DNA from: Rhinopithecus roxellana
Lineage: Eukaryota; Chordata; Mammalia; Primates; Cercopithecidae
Direction: 5' to 3'
DNA: 64,000 nt
Assembly (NCBI RefSeq): GCF_007565055.1
Contig: NC_044554.1
Span: forward strand, 50,007,176-50,071,175
Shown: positions 24,755-51,361 of the stretch, one piece after another
Layout: each line of letters begins with the position of its first letter
Position numbering within the stretch: position 1 is the stretch's first letter
Translations under genes and position numbers: made by a program
Notes under the pieces: model-generated
What the model was told of the DNA's origin: nothing
The model's input: the letters and a program-made list of their open reading frames with translations, nothing else
Databases searched by the model: none

Positions 24755-25577
24755 TCCTTCATGATTCTTAAAGGCCATTCTCTTATCAATAAATCTTTCT
24801 CTCTTTGGCCCTTTTACTTGAGCTGCTTTTTTTCTTCTTCCTGATCAAACTATGGTGCCCACTGAGGGTTACACCTGTGCCTCCAAGACACATCATCACT
24901 ACCTCCGTGCCCCAGCCACCACCACGGCCTTCTTTGGTCGGTACTGTCTCAGGTGCTGGGTTAACCCAAGGCCACCTCAGCTGCTGCCTCTTTTCTCGTC
25001 CCCATGAGCAGAGCTCCCTCGAGAACCGGGGCCCTTGACGGATGACGTGTGCATGTGAAAACCCAGTTTTACTCCCCAGCTCTGCCATGGTATTAGCTGA
25101 GGAAACCTGTACTTCAGTCAGTGATGACGATAATTTCTGACTTGTGTACCTGACATGATTATGACAAGAAAATGGCACCAAGCATGTGAAAGCACATACG
25201 TTCCTAAACTTTTACTGCTGTAGGGAGTGATTGCAATACCTTGAACTGCCCTGGATCCCTTCTCTTGTGCTCTTACTCCCTCTGCTTTTTCTCAGCCCTC
25301 TCTGGATACTGTCTTCCAATTCAGAAATAAGGAGATAAGGGACAGAGGTGTAGAAATAAAAGGCCATACCTCCATGAAGGTGACACTGGCCAGGTCCTTA
25401 GAGCCTCTCTCATGCCCATGGGTCAGAGATGGTAACCCCCCAGTGATGACTCTTTCCTTCTTCAGGAACTCTCAGACTCCAGCCCCTCATCCCGTAGTCT
25501 CTCTCTTCTCCCTAAATAAGCCACATCCAGAGAAGGCAGCTGCAAAGGGAGGGTTGGAACAACTTGTTCTTTCTTTT

Positions 25578-25767
25578 TTGTGGGGGACGGGGTCTCACTC
25601 CGTCGCTCAGGCTGGAGTGCAGTGGTGTGATCATGGCTCACTGCAATCTCAACTCAGCCCTCAGCCTCCCAAACAACTGAGACTACAGGTACACCACCCT
25701 GCCTGGCTAGTTTTTCGCTTGTTTGTTGTTTGTTTTTTGGCAGAGATGGGGTTTAGCCATGTTGTCC
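25578..25767 (-). mobile_element. 5'-truncated old Alu (antisense)
   Basis: Reverse-complement Alu lacking its 5' part: GGGGTCTCACTCCGTCGCTC through GAGATGGGGTTTAGCCATG. Flanks aacttgttctttctt (before) and aactcgttctttctt (after) are near-identical, which supports an original truncated insertion. Confidence 0.85.
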
Positions 25768-28319
25768 AAGCAACTCGTTCTTTCTTTACCCAGGCAGAAA
25801 TCTCTGTCTCTTCCCCTTCTCTCTCCCTCCCTCCATGGGTGAACTTGGTGAACCTGAGGGGCAAGAAGGAGGCAATCCCAGTTTCCATGGCCTCTGTGCC
25901 AACCCCCCAGGTCTCAGGTCAGTGATCACTCCTTTCCTCTGGATCCCAGGCCAGCCCTGATGGGGAAGCTTAGGGCGGGAGGGTGAGAATGGCTGGGGAC
26001 ACAGGTGTCTTTGCTACACACATCGTGTCCTTTCTTCCATCCTAGCTGCTGCTCCCTTCCCACCTTCTCCAGGCCAACTAATCTTTCAAGAGAAGATAGC
26101 CATTTCTCTGTGTGTAGGCTGAGGATTGAAAACCCCCCTCCCCACCCCCACCAGGCACACAAACATACCTCCTTTTCACCTTTCCTTGTTCTTCACCACC
26201 TTCTGGGCCTCTCTCTTGTATATTGGGCCACCTTTACCCTTGGGGCCTAAGAAAGAAAATATGCCTATTAAATAGCTTGCAATTTCCCAAGCACAGCTCA
26301 TTCCTCATAAAACGTAGTTCATCATAAACTCTATGCCAGGCACTCCAATGCGGAAAAAGAAGAATGTGATGTGATTTAGCCTCTTCCTTTGAGACTCTCC
26401 AAGTGGGAAAAATAGGCAAGCAAAGGCACAATGTTAATGCGGTAAGATCCTTTCCATGCAGGGCAGGAGGGAAGAGAGGTGGGGGCACAGAGGAGGCAGG
26501 GACTGGTCCTGACTGGGTAGAGTTGGGTGCCTAGGGAAGAAAAGAGAGAGTTTGACATTCCAGTTGGGCTTCAGAAGATGAGCTGGAGTTGATGAACAGA
26601 TCATCTGGGGCATCTTCCTGAACTGGGGCAGGATTGGCCCTGGTTAGAGAGCCTGGTGTAGGGGAAATGCCATAACCCCTGTTTCCTCACTACTCAAGTC
26701 AACAGTGAAGAAGGGACTTAGATGTAAACAGTCTCTTTGGGGGAGCAGGGGGTGAGGTCTATGGAAGGGATGATACAGAAACCCACCCTGTGTGGGTGGT
26801 AACAGCCTGAGGCTGGATCTACTCTAGTCTTCTGGAGGGAGAGAGTGGATTTGTTCACCAGAGGGTAATGTGGTCTATCACTGAAAGGGCTCTGAGGCAG
26901 AATAACAGCCATAGAAGAGAAGAATGAGCGAATAAGAACAGTATATTTGGCACGGGCCAGCTGCCTCCCACACCCTTCTTTCTCATCTAATTCTCAGGAG
27001 CCTGCAAGTTAGCTGTTGTCATCCTTATTTTACAGACAAGCAACTAAGGCCCAGAGAGGGTGAGTTACTTGCCTAAGGTCAAGTGACTATTACTGTGGCT
27101 CATTTTGTAGACAAGGAAACCAAGACTGAGAGGGGTGTGCTAATTTGCCTAATATCACTCAACCAGTAATTAGCAAAGTCTGAGTCTGAACCCAAATTCT
27201 GGCTCCTAGACCTTGTACTTCTACCTCACGATTCAGAGCCCCTGAAATAAGACAGTTCTAAAGTCTCTACCAGAAAGCTGTTTCCTAGATGGGTTGGATT
27301 TCAAATACTCCTCCCAAAGCAAAACGATAAAACAAGTGACTTGCATTCATATGACACTTTATGGTGTATAAAGTCTTTTCATGGTCTTTATCTTCTTTAA
27401 TCCTAAAAACAACCCCATAAAGTAAACAGAGCAGTATTAAGCGTCCCTGTTTTACAGACAAGGAAGCTGATTCTCAGAGAGATTGTCTGATTGAAGTCAC
27501 AGGTCTCACCAGAATGGAGCAGGACAATGACCCAGGATTTCTGGGCTCCTGGAGAGATCTATCTCCACAAGGGCTCCCTCGTTGTATGGACAGATGGACA
27601 AATCCAGATCCAGGTGGGTGGAGCATGACCCTCTTCACAAAGTCTGTAGCAAGGGTGAACACAGATAATGGAACTCAGAGACACCTCTGAGTCACTCAGC
27701 TCACAGGCACCTTCATAACTTTGACAGGTGTTTAGTACATCGCAGCAGCCACCCTCCATGCTGGGCACACAACTGCAGTCACAGATTCACCCACCAGCAC
27801 CGAGTGTTGACTCGGATAGGCAGCTCTGTGCCGATAGTTTCCTTCTGCACTCTGGTCTGCGTGCAAGAATTTTAGGCCCAGTACTGTCTGCAAAACAGTT
27901 CCTGGACTTCCCAGCAGCTTGAAGACTCAGGGGTCCCAAGAGACACTCCAAAGTCAGCTCTTGTAGTTAGGAACCTCGGCAAAGCAATGAGAAGGAGGAG
28001 GAGAAGATAAAGGAGGGCAAGTGGGAGCCCCGGGCAGAAGAACTGCTCCCGGGGTACAGCACATAGCTCTGTGACGACAGGGGTGATGAGTGAACAGATT
28101 CCTATCGGGAGATCATTGTATACTCCAGCAAAGGCCCATTCCCGCCTTGCCCCAAGCTTGTACCAGCACACACATGCTTAAACGAAGCCAAGTTGCACAC
28201 TCCAGCATCCACACTCCCATGTGCACAGGGCACTACACACAGGAGGGAACCATGCCACATGCTCCAAGAACCATGTGTGATGGGGGCCAGGGAGGTGGGG
28301 AGTTGCAGAATAGCTAAAG

Positions 28320-28320
<1 letters not shown>
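25768..28320. other. Intergenic stretch with MIRs
   Basis: MIR-like sequence at about 26950-27200 and 27340-27510, each with the TTTTACAGACAAGGAAAC-type core. No gene recognised. Confidence 0.5.

Positions 28321-28321
<1 letters not shown>

Positions 28322-28349
<28 letters not shown>
28322..28349 (+). repeat. Poly(T) tract
   Basis: About 27 consecutive T. No Alu or L1 body is attached on either side. Confidence 0.9.
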
Positions 28350-28350
<1 letters not shown>

Positions 28351-28927
28351 CTTTTCTAGTTCCTGTTACTGTAGTGACTGACTAGAGACCTTACGCTTCC
28401 GGTGCCCAGCTAGATCCAGCTAGGTCTCCATCTGGAGAATGCTCTGTTTGGCTTCCATCTCTCCCTGTACCCAGCTGGGACACCACCTCCTGGCCCCCTT
28501 GGCTCCTGCCACTCCATCTTCCTCTCAGGCTCCCAGCTCAGGTATCTGCCACAGTCCCTGGTGCCTCAGTTTAGCACTACCTTGTGGTCCAGGGGGAAGC
28601 TGGGCCACCACCTTCTCCCTGCTGCAGTTCTATCCAGGGCCAAAACTCCAGTTGTGGGAAAAGTTGGGGAAAGGTTTGGACCCTGACTTGCTGGTGCCTC
28701 CTAGCCCCTTGGTTCTTGGGTATGTCCCTACTCCACCTCCAGGGTACTTCCTCTCCCTCAGTTCTGTTCCTTTCCTGCTCCTGGGTCTCTCTGTCCTGGA
28801 CCCCTCAGACCCAGACCTTCCAGAAGAAGCAGCTTGCTTCCAGTGTGGTTCCCCTTCCATGGTTTGGGCATGTCTGTACATGTTAAACAATCTCCTACTC
28901 TTAAAGAAAGTCTGGCATTTTGCTGTT

Positions 28928-28976
28928 TTTTTTTTGTTTTTTTTTTTTTGTTTTTTTTTTTGTTTTTTTTTTTTTA
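28928..28976 (+). repeat. T-rich tract with spaced G
   Basis: Runs of T separated by single G. It creates the Phe-rich end of an otherwise unsupported reading frame. Confidence 0.9.
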
Positions 28977-31277
28977 AGGAGGTGGTGGGGTGTTTAGGTG
29001 AATGCTTACCTTAAACAGAATTCAAAAGAGTTCTTATCACTGGCTGCCCTTTCACTGATTTGTTGGTTGAAGAGAGAAGAATAAGAAGTGCAGGTGGGGA
29101 CAAACCAGGGGAAGATTGGCAACCAAATGCCACCCCTGCAGGGTTGCTGCCCAAAAGGCTATGATGAGCAGACTGCATGCTTCTGGAAAAGAATTTTGCT
29201 TTGGATTTGAACTTTTAGCAGCCATGATGGGCTTTGGGATAAAGGCTTGTTCCTGTCTTCTGAGCCCCAAATAATGCTGTTTACTCTGGGTTTAGTGGCC
29301 CCACATACCCTTCCTTCCCCGCTCTCTGGCTAAGAAGGAACAGCCGGGTTCTCATGGAGTAAAAACAATTGGTGACCTAGAGTCCAGAGTCTGGGGACAC
29401 TGCCCTGGAGTGGGGAGCCAGCCCACTCCCGCCTTGTCAGAGGGACCACGGAGCTCTGAAATCAACCATGGTTCAGAAGCTTCATCCTGTCTTCAGCCAG
29501 AACTTCTTGGACCACAGAATCCTGTCATTCGGAGGGTCAGAGGAGGGTCAAAGGCTTTGTGTCTTCATGTTCTGCCTGCGGCCTGCTCTCTCCTTCCTGT
29601 GTAACTCAGAGACAAAGATAGCCAGGCTTAACCTGAGAGATGAGCTCTTTCTGACACAGTGAAGCTTTGAGCTCCATCCTGCCTATAGCTGGAAGCTGAG
29701 AGGGGGCTGCCTGGGAGAGTAGAGAATGGAAAAGGGAACGGGGCACTCAACATCTGGAGCCCTTATTTTTGCAGATCAGGAAATGGAAATGTAAGTGACT
29801 TGGCCAAGGACACCGAGTGATTTCTGGTCAGTTTGGGTTAGAATGCAGCTGTCCTGATTACAGATTGATTACTCTCTCCATTTTACCTCTCCCAGAAAGC
29901 CTATATGCTGCAAGGCACACTTAGCATACTTGTAAAGCTTCCCAAGGGTCTGCAGCCTCTCTTCTTGGTTGTCTTTTGTGCCTGCAAGAGAACAGATGGG
30001 GCCAGGTATGGTAGAGTGAAGAGGATTGGGGTCCAGTTTTCACAGGGGGGACCTTGGGGTCTGGTGAGGAAGAGAGACAAAGATGAGGGGCAGAAAAAAG
30101 AGGCTTGGGGGAAACATGACCAGAAGGACCAGAGGCTGGGCCCAGGGTAAGACTGAGGAGCTTGGCATCCTCCTGTAGGTACCAGATGTCAAGGGACCCA
30201 TGCAGGGGGCAGGGAAACTCTAGCTGCGGCTGGATGGGACAGGTGGGGCATATGGGCTTCCTCCAAAGCTTCAGGCCTCCTCTCACAAACCCAAGAGGGT
30301 CAGTGCCCATTCTCCCCAGATCCGCACTCAGCCCCTCCCCTGACATCTTCTGGCTGGGGGACTCAAACTCATTGAGAGGGTGATGGAGGGGCTATAAACT
30401 ACATGAGCCCTCCCAAGGTTGGACCCACCTTCTACTGAGGAGGTGAGTGGGAGAAGAGGGGGATGAGAACTGGCAGACAGCGGGGAGAAATGGACAAGAG
30501 AGGAGGGTGGCCATACAGATGTCCATGTATGCCCTTTGGGTGCATTCTACACAGGGGTAGGGGTCCAGGAGGACTGAATGCCTGTGGATCTTGAAATCTA
30601 TAGACTGCTGGGAGGATGCTGGAAAACAGACACCTGCGTGCACACACACAATTGCTCTTGAACATCACTGTCATGTATTGATTCATTTTGACACAAAATA
30701 TGCCACGCATAAATTTATGTCAAATAACGTGCACATACATATGTAGATGGTGAAACTGGCTGCCTGGTGTGGCTGCTCATCGCCTCTGCCTCCCTGTGCC
30801 CTATTTTCATCTCCAACTCTGCCCTTCAACCACCCTCCTCTTGGATCTTGCCCCCAGATCTTGCCAAGGAAGCGTGTGGAGTGTGAAGCTCCTTGGGTGT
30901 GGAGGCTCCATGGGGCCAAGGACTGGGAGGTAGGAAATGAAGGCTTGAAACCCCAGGGATGGAGCTAAAATGAGTGACTGGGATGAGAAAAGGGATCTGG
31001 GACTAAAGTCACTTTCTAGGGAAAGGTGCATGGCAGTTCTGCAATAAATTAGGCCTCTTGACCTATAAAAGTTGAAGTGACTTCGTGTGCACTTGGAAGT
31101 GTGGGTGAAGCATATTTCTTCGGACGCACTGGATGTTTGAGTACAAAAGGACATTGGAGGGTTTCAGAACAAAGTGCTTCCCAGGGAACCACAGAGCCAG
31201 CGTGAGAGTCAGACACCTCCAGTCAGGCACTGCAGTAGCGTACCACATCCCCATCCCTGAGGTGGGAGGTGTAGGGG
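28977..31277. other. Intergenic stretch, distal TRPV6 upstream region
   Basis: No gene recognised; a MIR-like piece lies near 29765-29860. This is 5.3-7.6 kb upstream of the TRPV6 start. Confidence 0.4.
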
Positions 31278-31858
31278 TGTGTGTGTGTGTGTGTGCAGTG
31301 TGTGTACTGTGTATGTGTGCATGATGTGTGTGGTATGTGGTGTGTGTGCGATGTGTGTGGTGTGTATGTGTGCATGATGTGTGTGGTATGCGGTGTGTAT
31401 GCGACGTGTGTGTGGTGTGTGACGCATGTGTGTGGTGTGTATGTGGTGTGTAGTATATGTGGTATGTGGTGTGTATGTGGTGTGTAGTATGTGTGGTATG
31501 TGGTGTGTATGTGGTGTGTAGTATGTGTGGTATGTGGTGTGTATGTGGTAGGTGTGTGCTGCATGTTTGTGGTTTCTGTGGGGGTTGTGTGGTGTCTGCT
31601 GTGCATGTGTGTGTGGTGGTGGTGGTGTGTGTGTGTGTGGTAAGTATGTGGTGTATATGTGTGGTATGGGTGGTTTGTGCTGTCTGTGTGTGTGCTGCAT
31701 GTGAGTGGGTGTGGTGTGTGTGGGCTGTGTGACATGTGGTGTGAGGTGTGTGTGTGTGGAATGGGGTGTATGTGTGTATGTTGATGTGTGTATATGTGGT
31801 GTGTACATCTGCATGTGTGTGTGTCTGCAGGTGTGTGTGTGTGTGTATGCACTCACTG
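31278..31858 (+). repeat. TG-rich microsatellite block
   Basis: About 580 bases of imperfect TG with GTATG, GTGGT and GATG interruptions and an internal higher-order period (TATGTGGTGTGTAGTATGTG repeated near 31440-31540). It is alternating purine-pyrimidine, so it can adopt Z-DNA. Long reading frames here on both strands are an artefact of the repeat. Confidence 0.95.
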
Positions 31859-32104
31859 TCATGGGCTCCTTTGCAGGCTTTATGAGTTGGCACACAGCTG
31901 GTGAACCTAGTGACTGGAACAAGCTCCAATCTGAGTAAGTAAGCAATGCTTTTGACCTCACTGCCTCTTGCTGATTCCATCCCTCATGAGCAGAGAGCAA
32001 GGACACGCCCTCCAAGAAGCCAGGGGCAGTGGGCAGCCGGCGGACCTCATGAGACAGAGGACAGAACAAATCTAGCATTCTGCAGAGAGACCACTCAGTC
32101 ATAG

Positions 32105-32735
32105 ATACACACACACACACACACCACACCCCACACATGCCCACACTATACATAAACCACATACGTAAGTGCACACTACATACCATACACACAACACATC
32201 CCCACACTACACATAAACCACACAGACATTGATGCCACACAACACATGCACACACTACATATAAAGTACACACACATGCACACCACACAACACACACTTA
32301 CACACTACCTACACAAATGCGACACACATACCACACACCACACACAAACACATAAACCACATATATAACACACATCACAAACAACACGCCTACACAGATG
32401 TCACACACACAGACACCACACAACACATACATACCTTGCAATGAACACATGCACACACACCTCACACCCCACACAACACATACATACCTTGCAATGAACA
32501 CATGCACACACACCTCACACCCCACACATACCAACCTCCCCCACCACACACTGACACTTGACATACCACAACCCATATACCACACACACTATGCAAATAC
32601 ACCAATACACCCCCAAAATACCACACACTATACAAATACACCAGTACACCCCCAAAATACCACACACATGGGATGCATGTGCACACACACTACACACACA
32701 CACACATACACACCCCTCACCACAGAGACTAAGAC
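32105..32735 (+). repeat. CA-rich microsatellite block
   Basis: About 630 bases of imperfect CA. It includes a ~60-base unit (ATACATACCTTGCAATGAAC core) present twice near 32427-32520, and a second unit (CAAATACACCA...CCCCCAAAATACC) twice near 32594-32661. It is inverted relative to the TG block 250 bases to the left. Confidence 0.95.
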
Positions 32736-32871
32736 CAAGGGAGCAGAGATACTATTGCACAGTGACAGTAAGGCAGTAAGAGGAAAAACTGAGCAAAACA
32801 TAGAAAGACATAGGACAAATAAAAAGAGACAAAGCCAGGAAAAGACTATATATATACCCTTCTGGCTCTAA

Positions 32872-33090
32872 ATCAGTGGTTCTCAATGGAGAATGATTTT
32901 GCCAATGTCAGGAGACACTCGGCAGCGTGTAAAGACATTCCTTGGTGGTCACAATGGAGGGGAGGGACATGTTACTGTCATCCAGTGAGTGGAGGCTTGG
33001 ATGCTGCTAAACTTCCTACAATGGCTAGGACAGCCCCTGCAGAAAAGAATTATTTGTTCCGAAATATCAATAGTGCCAGGGTCGAGAAAT
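32872..33090 (+). mobile_element. MER5A-like DNA transposon (hAT-Charlie)
   Basis: CAGTGGTTCTCAATGG terminal sequence, the TTGGTGGTCACAATGG region, GATGCTGCTAAACTTCCTAC, and the GTCGAGAAATTGTG end. Nonautonomous, no coding capacity. Confidence 0.8.
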
Positions 33091-33779
33091 TGTGCCCCAA
33101 ATGCAGAAACGTTGGGGGCACAGGAGCTTCAAACAGCTCCTATGCCCCCAGCTCAGGGCTGTGTACCTGTAATCTCTCTGCCCCTCTCAGTCGCCCTCAG
33201 AGGAGGCTCTGACACTCTGCCCTGGGGCCCCCAGGGAAGCCTGAGGACCTCACTTTCACTTAGCATTTGAGGCTCAGTCCCAGGCAGGACTGGTTTAACC
33301 ACCTGGTCCACAGGTTGCCTGTTCCAGTTGTGTCCTCCCTCCCTCTTGGCTCCTGACCCCTTCAGTTCTCTCCAGGGCTTGGTCAGAAGCCATCATGAGG
33401 GCAGACAAGAGTTCAGTCCATGCACTCATCATTATGGATGAAACCATTGAGAGGGAGAACGACTCACTCAGAGTCACAAAAGTCTTATTATTTTTGGAGT
33501 CTGGGCAAGGGAACCGGGAGAGGCTAGCCCTGTGAGTGCTCTCCCAGGAGCTCCAGTCTCCCCCTCACCTCCTTCATCCCAAAATCCACAGCCTCCTGGG
33601 CATACCTACTCCTTGACTGTGGGTTACAGAACCGATTCCTCCTGTGTCAGGAGGTGCTGCCCTGGGGTGGAGTGGCACAGGGAGGGCTGTGCTAGTCTTA
33701 AGGGAGAAGGAGGTCCAGGGTGTCCTTCCTGCCCCTGGAAACCAGCAATGTGGGATGCAGGTTTAAGATGCGAGACTGA

Positions 33780-34077
33780 GGCTGGGCGCGGTGGCTCATG
33801 TCTGTAATCCCAGCACTTTGGGAGGCCAAGGCAGGCGGATCACGATGTCAGGAGATCGAGATCATCCTGGCTAACACGGTGAAACCCTGTCTCTACTAAA
33901 AAGACAAAAAACTAGCTGGGCGTGGTGACGGGCGCCTGTAGTCCCAGCTACGCGGGAGGACTGAGGCAGGAGAATGGCGTGAACCCAGGAGGCGTAGCTT
34001 GCAGTGAGCTGAGATGGCGCCACTGAATTCCAGCCTGGGCGACAGAGCAAGATTCTGTCTCAAAAAAAAAAAAAAAA
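33780..34077 (+). mobile_element. Alu (young, AluY/S-like, sense)
   Basis: Complete Alu starting GGCTGGGCGCGGTGGCTCATG with an ~18-base A tail. The duplicated flanks are aagatgcgagactga (33765-33779) and aagatgtgagactga (34078-34092), one mismatch. It is 2.7 kb upstream of the TRPV6 start. Confidence 0.95.
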
Positions 34078-34501
34078 AAGATGTGAGACTGAAAGTGATT
34101 GGTGGGGGTGCTTTCAGGAGCTTCTAGCGGTAGTGCCACCTACCCTAGGGCCACTTTCCCTTACTGATACGATGTTAGGTCCAAAGACCAAGAGAACATT
34201 GCAGCCAGAAGCTTATATCCTGCAAATTCGTCCTCCCCTCCCATCCAGACACCCCTATTTTGAGTCTGTTGGCTGATTCATGCACAGCACCAGGTGGAGG
34301 AGGCTGAGGAAGAGAAGAGCATTGGAAAATGACTTTGTCCTCCTCCTATCCTCCTCCCTTCCCAAGCCTCCCTCTCCCAACCTCCCTCCCCAGCATAACG
34401 AAGGCCTCATTGCTTTATCCCCTTCCCCACCAGACACTAAACTGGGGTCTTTGAAGCTAAATGGATCAACAAGCAACAAACCACTGGCTTAATGGGCACA
34501 A

Positions 34502-34516
34502 AGGTCTTGGGTTCAA
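34502..34516 (+). promoter_or_regulatory. Candidate vitamin D response element (about -2.1 kb of TRPV6)
   Basis: AGGTCTtggGTTCAA resembles two nuclear-receptor half-sites. It can be read as a direct repeat with spacing 3 (weak second half) or spacing 2 (AGGTCT tg GGTTCA). Human TRPV6 is known to have VDR-bound sites near -1.2, -2.1, -3.5, -4.3 and -5.5 kb; this one lies about 2.1 kb above the TATA-like box. The match is imperfect. Confidence 0.4.
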
Positions 34517-34711
34517 GGTTTGGGTTTTAGCACCTTCCACCAACCCAGCCCGAACCCACTGATCCGCGTGGGTGGGGATGAAGATAATCCAAATGAACTG
34601 TTTGCTCAGGACTGTGTGGCCTGTCCTCTGACCAGTGGCAGGAAAACAAATAGTTTTCCACTTGAAAGGGTCCTTCTCTCCCCTGCCCTACTTCAGCATC
34701 CACCTCCCTCC

Positions 34712-35212
34712 ACACACAGACTCCCCCAACACACAGCACATATGACACATGCCCGATGACATACATACACACAAAACACACCACACACACCATACATACA
34801 CACATACCAAACCCACCATACACTACACAAACCATGCATACTATACACCACACACACACACATATAGCACGTACATGCACACACACCTTAAATGTACCAT
34901 ATACATCACCCACTACACACTATACACACAACACACATGCAACAATATTTCCACAATACACATATACACAACACACACGTCACACATACCATCACAGATA
35001 CCACATCCACACACTCTACAGGCCATACCTACACATACCACATATGTCATACACACATAGACACATACCAAACACACCACAGGCACATCATATACATACA
35101 GCATACCACACACAAAACACACCACCAATGCACCTCATGAACACACACACACACACACCACACACAAATGCACATGGGCACACACGCCATACACACGCCA
35201 CACACACACTCC
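34712..35212 (+). repeat. CA-rich microsatellite block (TRPV6 upstream)
   Basis: About 500 bases of imperfect CA (CACATACCA, ACACACCATAC units), lying between the two candidate vitamin D elements. Confidence 0.95.
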
Positions 35213-35394
35213 CCTTGCTGGGTCTTCCAACTCTGAGTCAGAGAAAGTTAGGACAAAACAGACTCTGAAGCTGGGAAGTGATCCACACACCTGTGACTCT
35301 GAACACCCAGGCACCTGCCCCTAGGCTATTGGCACCTGGCTGGCACCAGGAGGTTGGATAAGCTGGGGTTTCTACCTCTTTCCAGTGGAAAAGT

Positions 35395-35409
35395 TGAACT
35401 AAATGACCT
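35395..35409 (-). promoter_or_regulatory. Vitamin D response element (DR3), about -1.2 kb of TRPV6
   Basis: On the minus strand the site reads AGGTCAtttAGTTCA, two half-sites as a direct repeat with 3-base spacing, the classical VDR/RXR binding form. It lies about 1.2 kb upstream of the TATA-like box, where the human TRPV6 proximal VDRE is known. It would make TRPV6 inducible by 1,25-dihydroxyvitamin D. Binding itself cannot be seen from sequence. Confidence 0.7.
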
Positions 35410-35589
35410 TTCCGACAGCTTCCAGCAAGCTCATGATGGAGCTCTTTGTTGTGGGAAGACGATGGGCCATGCTTAATGCCATCATTCTTCTGTATGACTG
35501 TGCGAGTCACTTGACATCTCTGAAGCTGTGTCGGCCAGTTAGAATGAGGGGGTGTGCTAGGGAGAAAGAAGTGGGCTTGGAATGAGGGA

Positions 35590-35775
35590 TGGGTGTGAAT
35601 CTTGCCTCTGCCACCTCTATGGCCTTGGGAGACTTCCTTCACCACGGTGAGCTTTGGTTTCTCCCATCAGTACAATGTGGATAATAATACCTGCCTTGCA
35701 GGTTTGTTACGCGTTTACCTGGGAATGCTCAGTTAAAAGGCCTAGCACACAGTAGCAGCTGAATAAATGTCACCT
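35590..35775 (-). repeat. MIR (antisense)
   Basis: Diverged MIR with the reverse-complement core: CTTGCCTCTGCCACCTCTATG, then a TACAATGTGGATAATAATAC block and TAGCACACAGTAGCAG. An ancient tRNA-derived SINE. Confidence 0.65.
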
Positions 35776-35813
35776 CCGTGGGAAGGCTGTCAGATAGAAT
35801 ACTTGCAAAACGT

Positions 35814-35890
35814 GGGGTATATTTATACTAAAAAATTCTTTGTTGTTTATCTAAAATTCAAATTTGACCACGTATTCCTGTATTTTATCG
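35814..35890 (+). repeat. Half copy of a palindromic repeat
   Basis: TATTTATACTAAAAAATTCT and the following ~55 bases match the right arm of the fold-back element at 41609-41787. Only one arm is present here. Confidence 0.6.
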
Positions 35891-36568
35891 GGAACCCACC
35901 CCATGCATGGGGCATTGTGGACAGTCTGTGGAGCTCCCGAGCAGGGGGTCTACCCAGAGCTAGATTTTGTTCCCTGGCTGGTGAGTGAAGAATGCATTTA
36001 AATCTTTGGGGGTTGTTAGGAAACAACCTCCACAGCAAAACCAAAGAATAACGTACATTAAAGAGTGTACATAGCTTGCAAAACCTAATATCTTTACATT
36101 TCCTATCAGCCCTTCCGGAAAAAGTTTGCTGACCCAAAGGTGATGGACACTGAGAGGAAAGTCTGGGAGAACTGAGAATCTTCACAATTTATATACCTAT
36201 TTTGGGCCTGGCAAGAATGAAACTGGAAGAGTCCAGAAAATGGAATTCTCCAGGACATAAGTAGGGGGAGGCAGAGAGTGAGGCAGGTGGCTGGCAGAAG
36301 AGGCACTGTGGGAAAGTGGGTGCTCCCTCTTGGGAGCCCTCAACCCTGGGAATGGGCCTGCCCTGACTCCTCCCCTCCTTTCTCACTGCCTAGAGTCTCT
36401 CAGGGTAGGCCACTGGGTATTCTGACGTCCAAACGAGGCCTCACCAGTCTCTCTGAAGGCCTCCCCGGTTGTGACTGGCCTGGGGGCAGGGAGAGAGCCC
36501 TGGGTGGAGAAAGAATTGGAGTTGGCACAAGGCCCCCTTGGTAGGCAGGTCTGTGGCTGGCCTGTCTC

Positions 36569-36574
36569 TTTAAA
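36569..36574 (+). promoter_or_regulatory. TRPV6: Possible TATA-like box of TRPV6
   Basis: TTTAAA about 200 bases upstream of the ACG start, in a GC-richer context. It is proposed only from spacing and composition; no transcription start can be read from the sequence. Confidence 0.3.
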
Positions 36575-36776
36575 TCTCAGGTAATTTGGGAGAAGGGAGG
36601 GAGTGTCCATGCAGCTTTGGCTCCTCCTGCTCACTCCCAGCAGGAGCTCCCGACAGGCCAGCCCTGCAGAGTCCTGGCTGGCTTTGCCAAGTGTAACAAA
36701 CTCATAGCCCTCTCCAAACTGGCTGGGGCAGCTGGGAGACTCCCAAGGAACTCATCAGGAAGGCGGGAGACAGGAG

Positions 36777-51361
<14,585 letters not shown>

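Noticed and set aside
28439..29014. 191-codon + frame
   Set aside because: Ends in a Phe run made by a T tract; no domain, no splice context, no similarity recognised.
31063..32297. Reading frames up to 362 codons with Thr-His or Cys-Val repeats
   Set aside because: Artefacts of the TG/CA blocks; present in several frames and on both strands at once.
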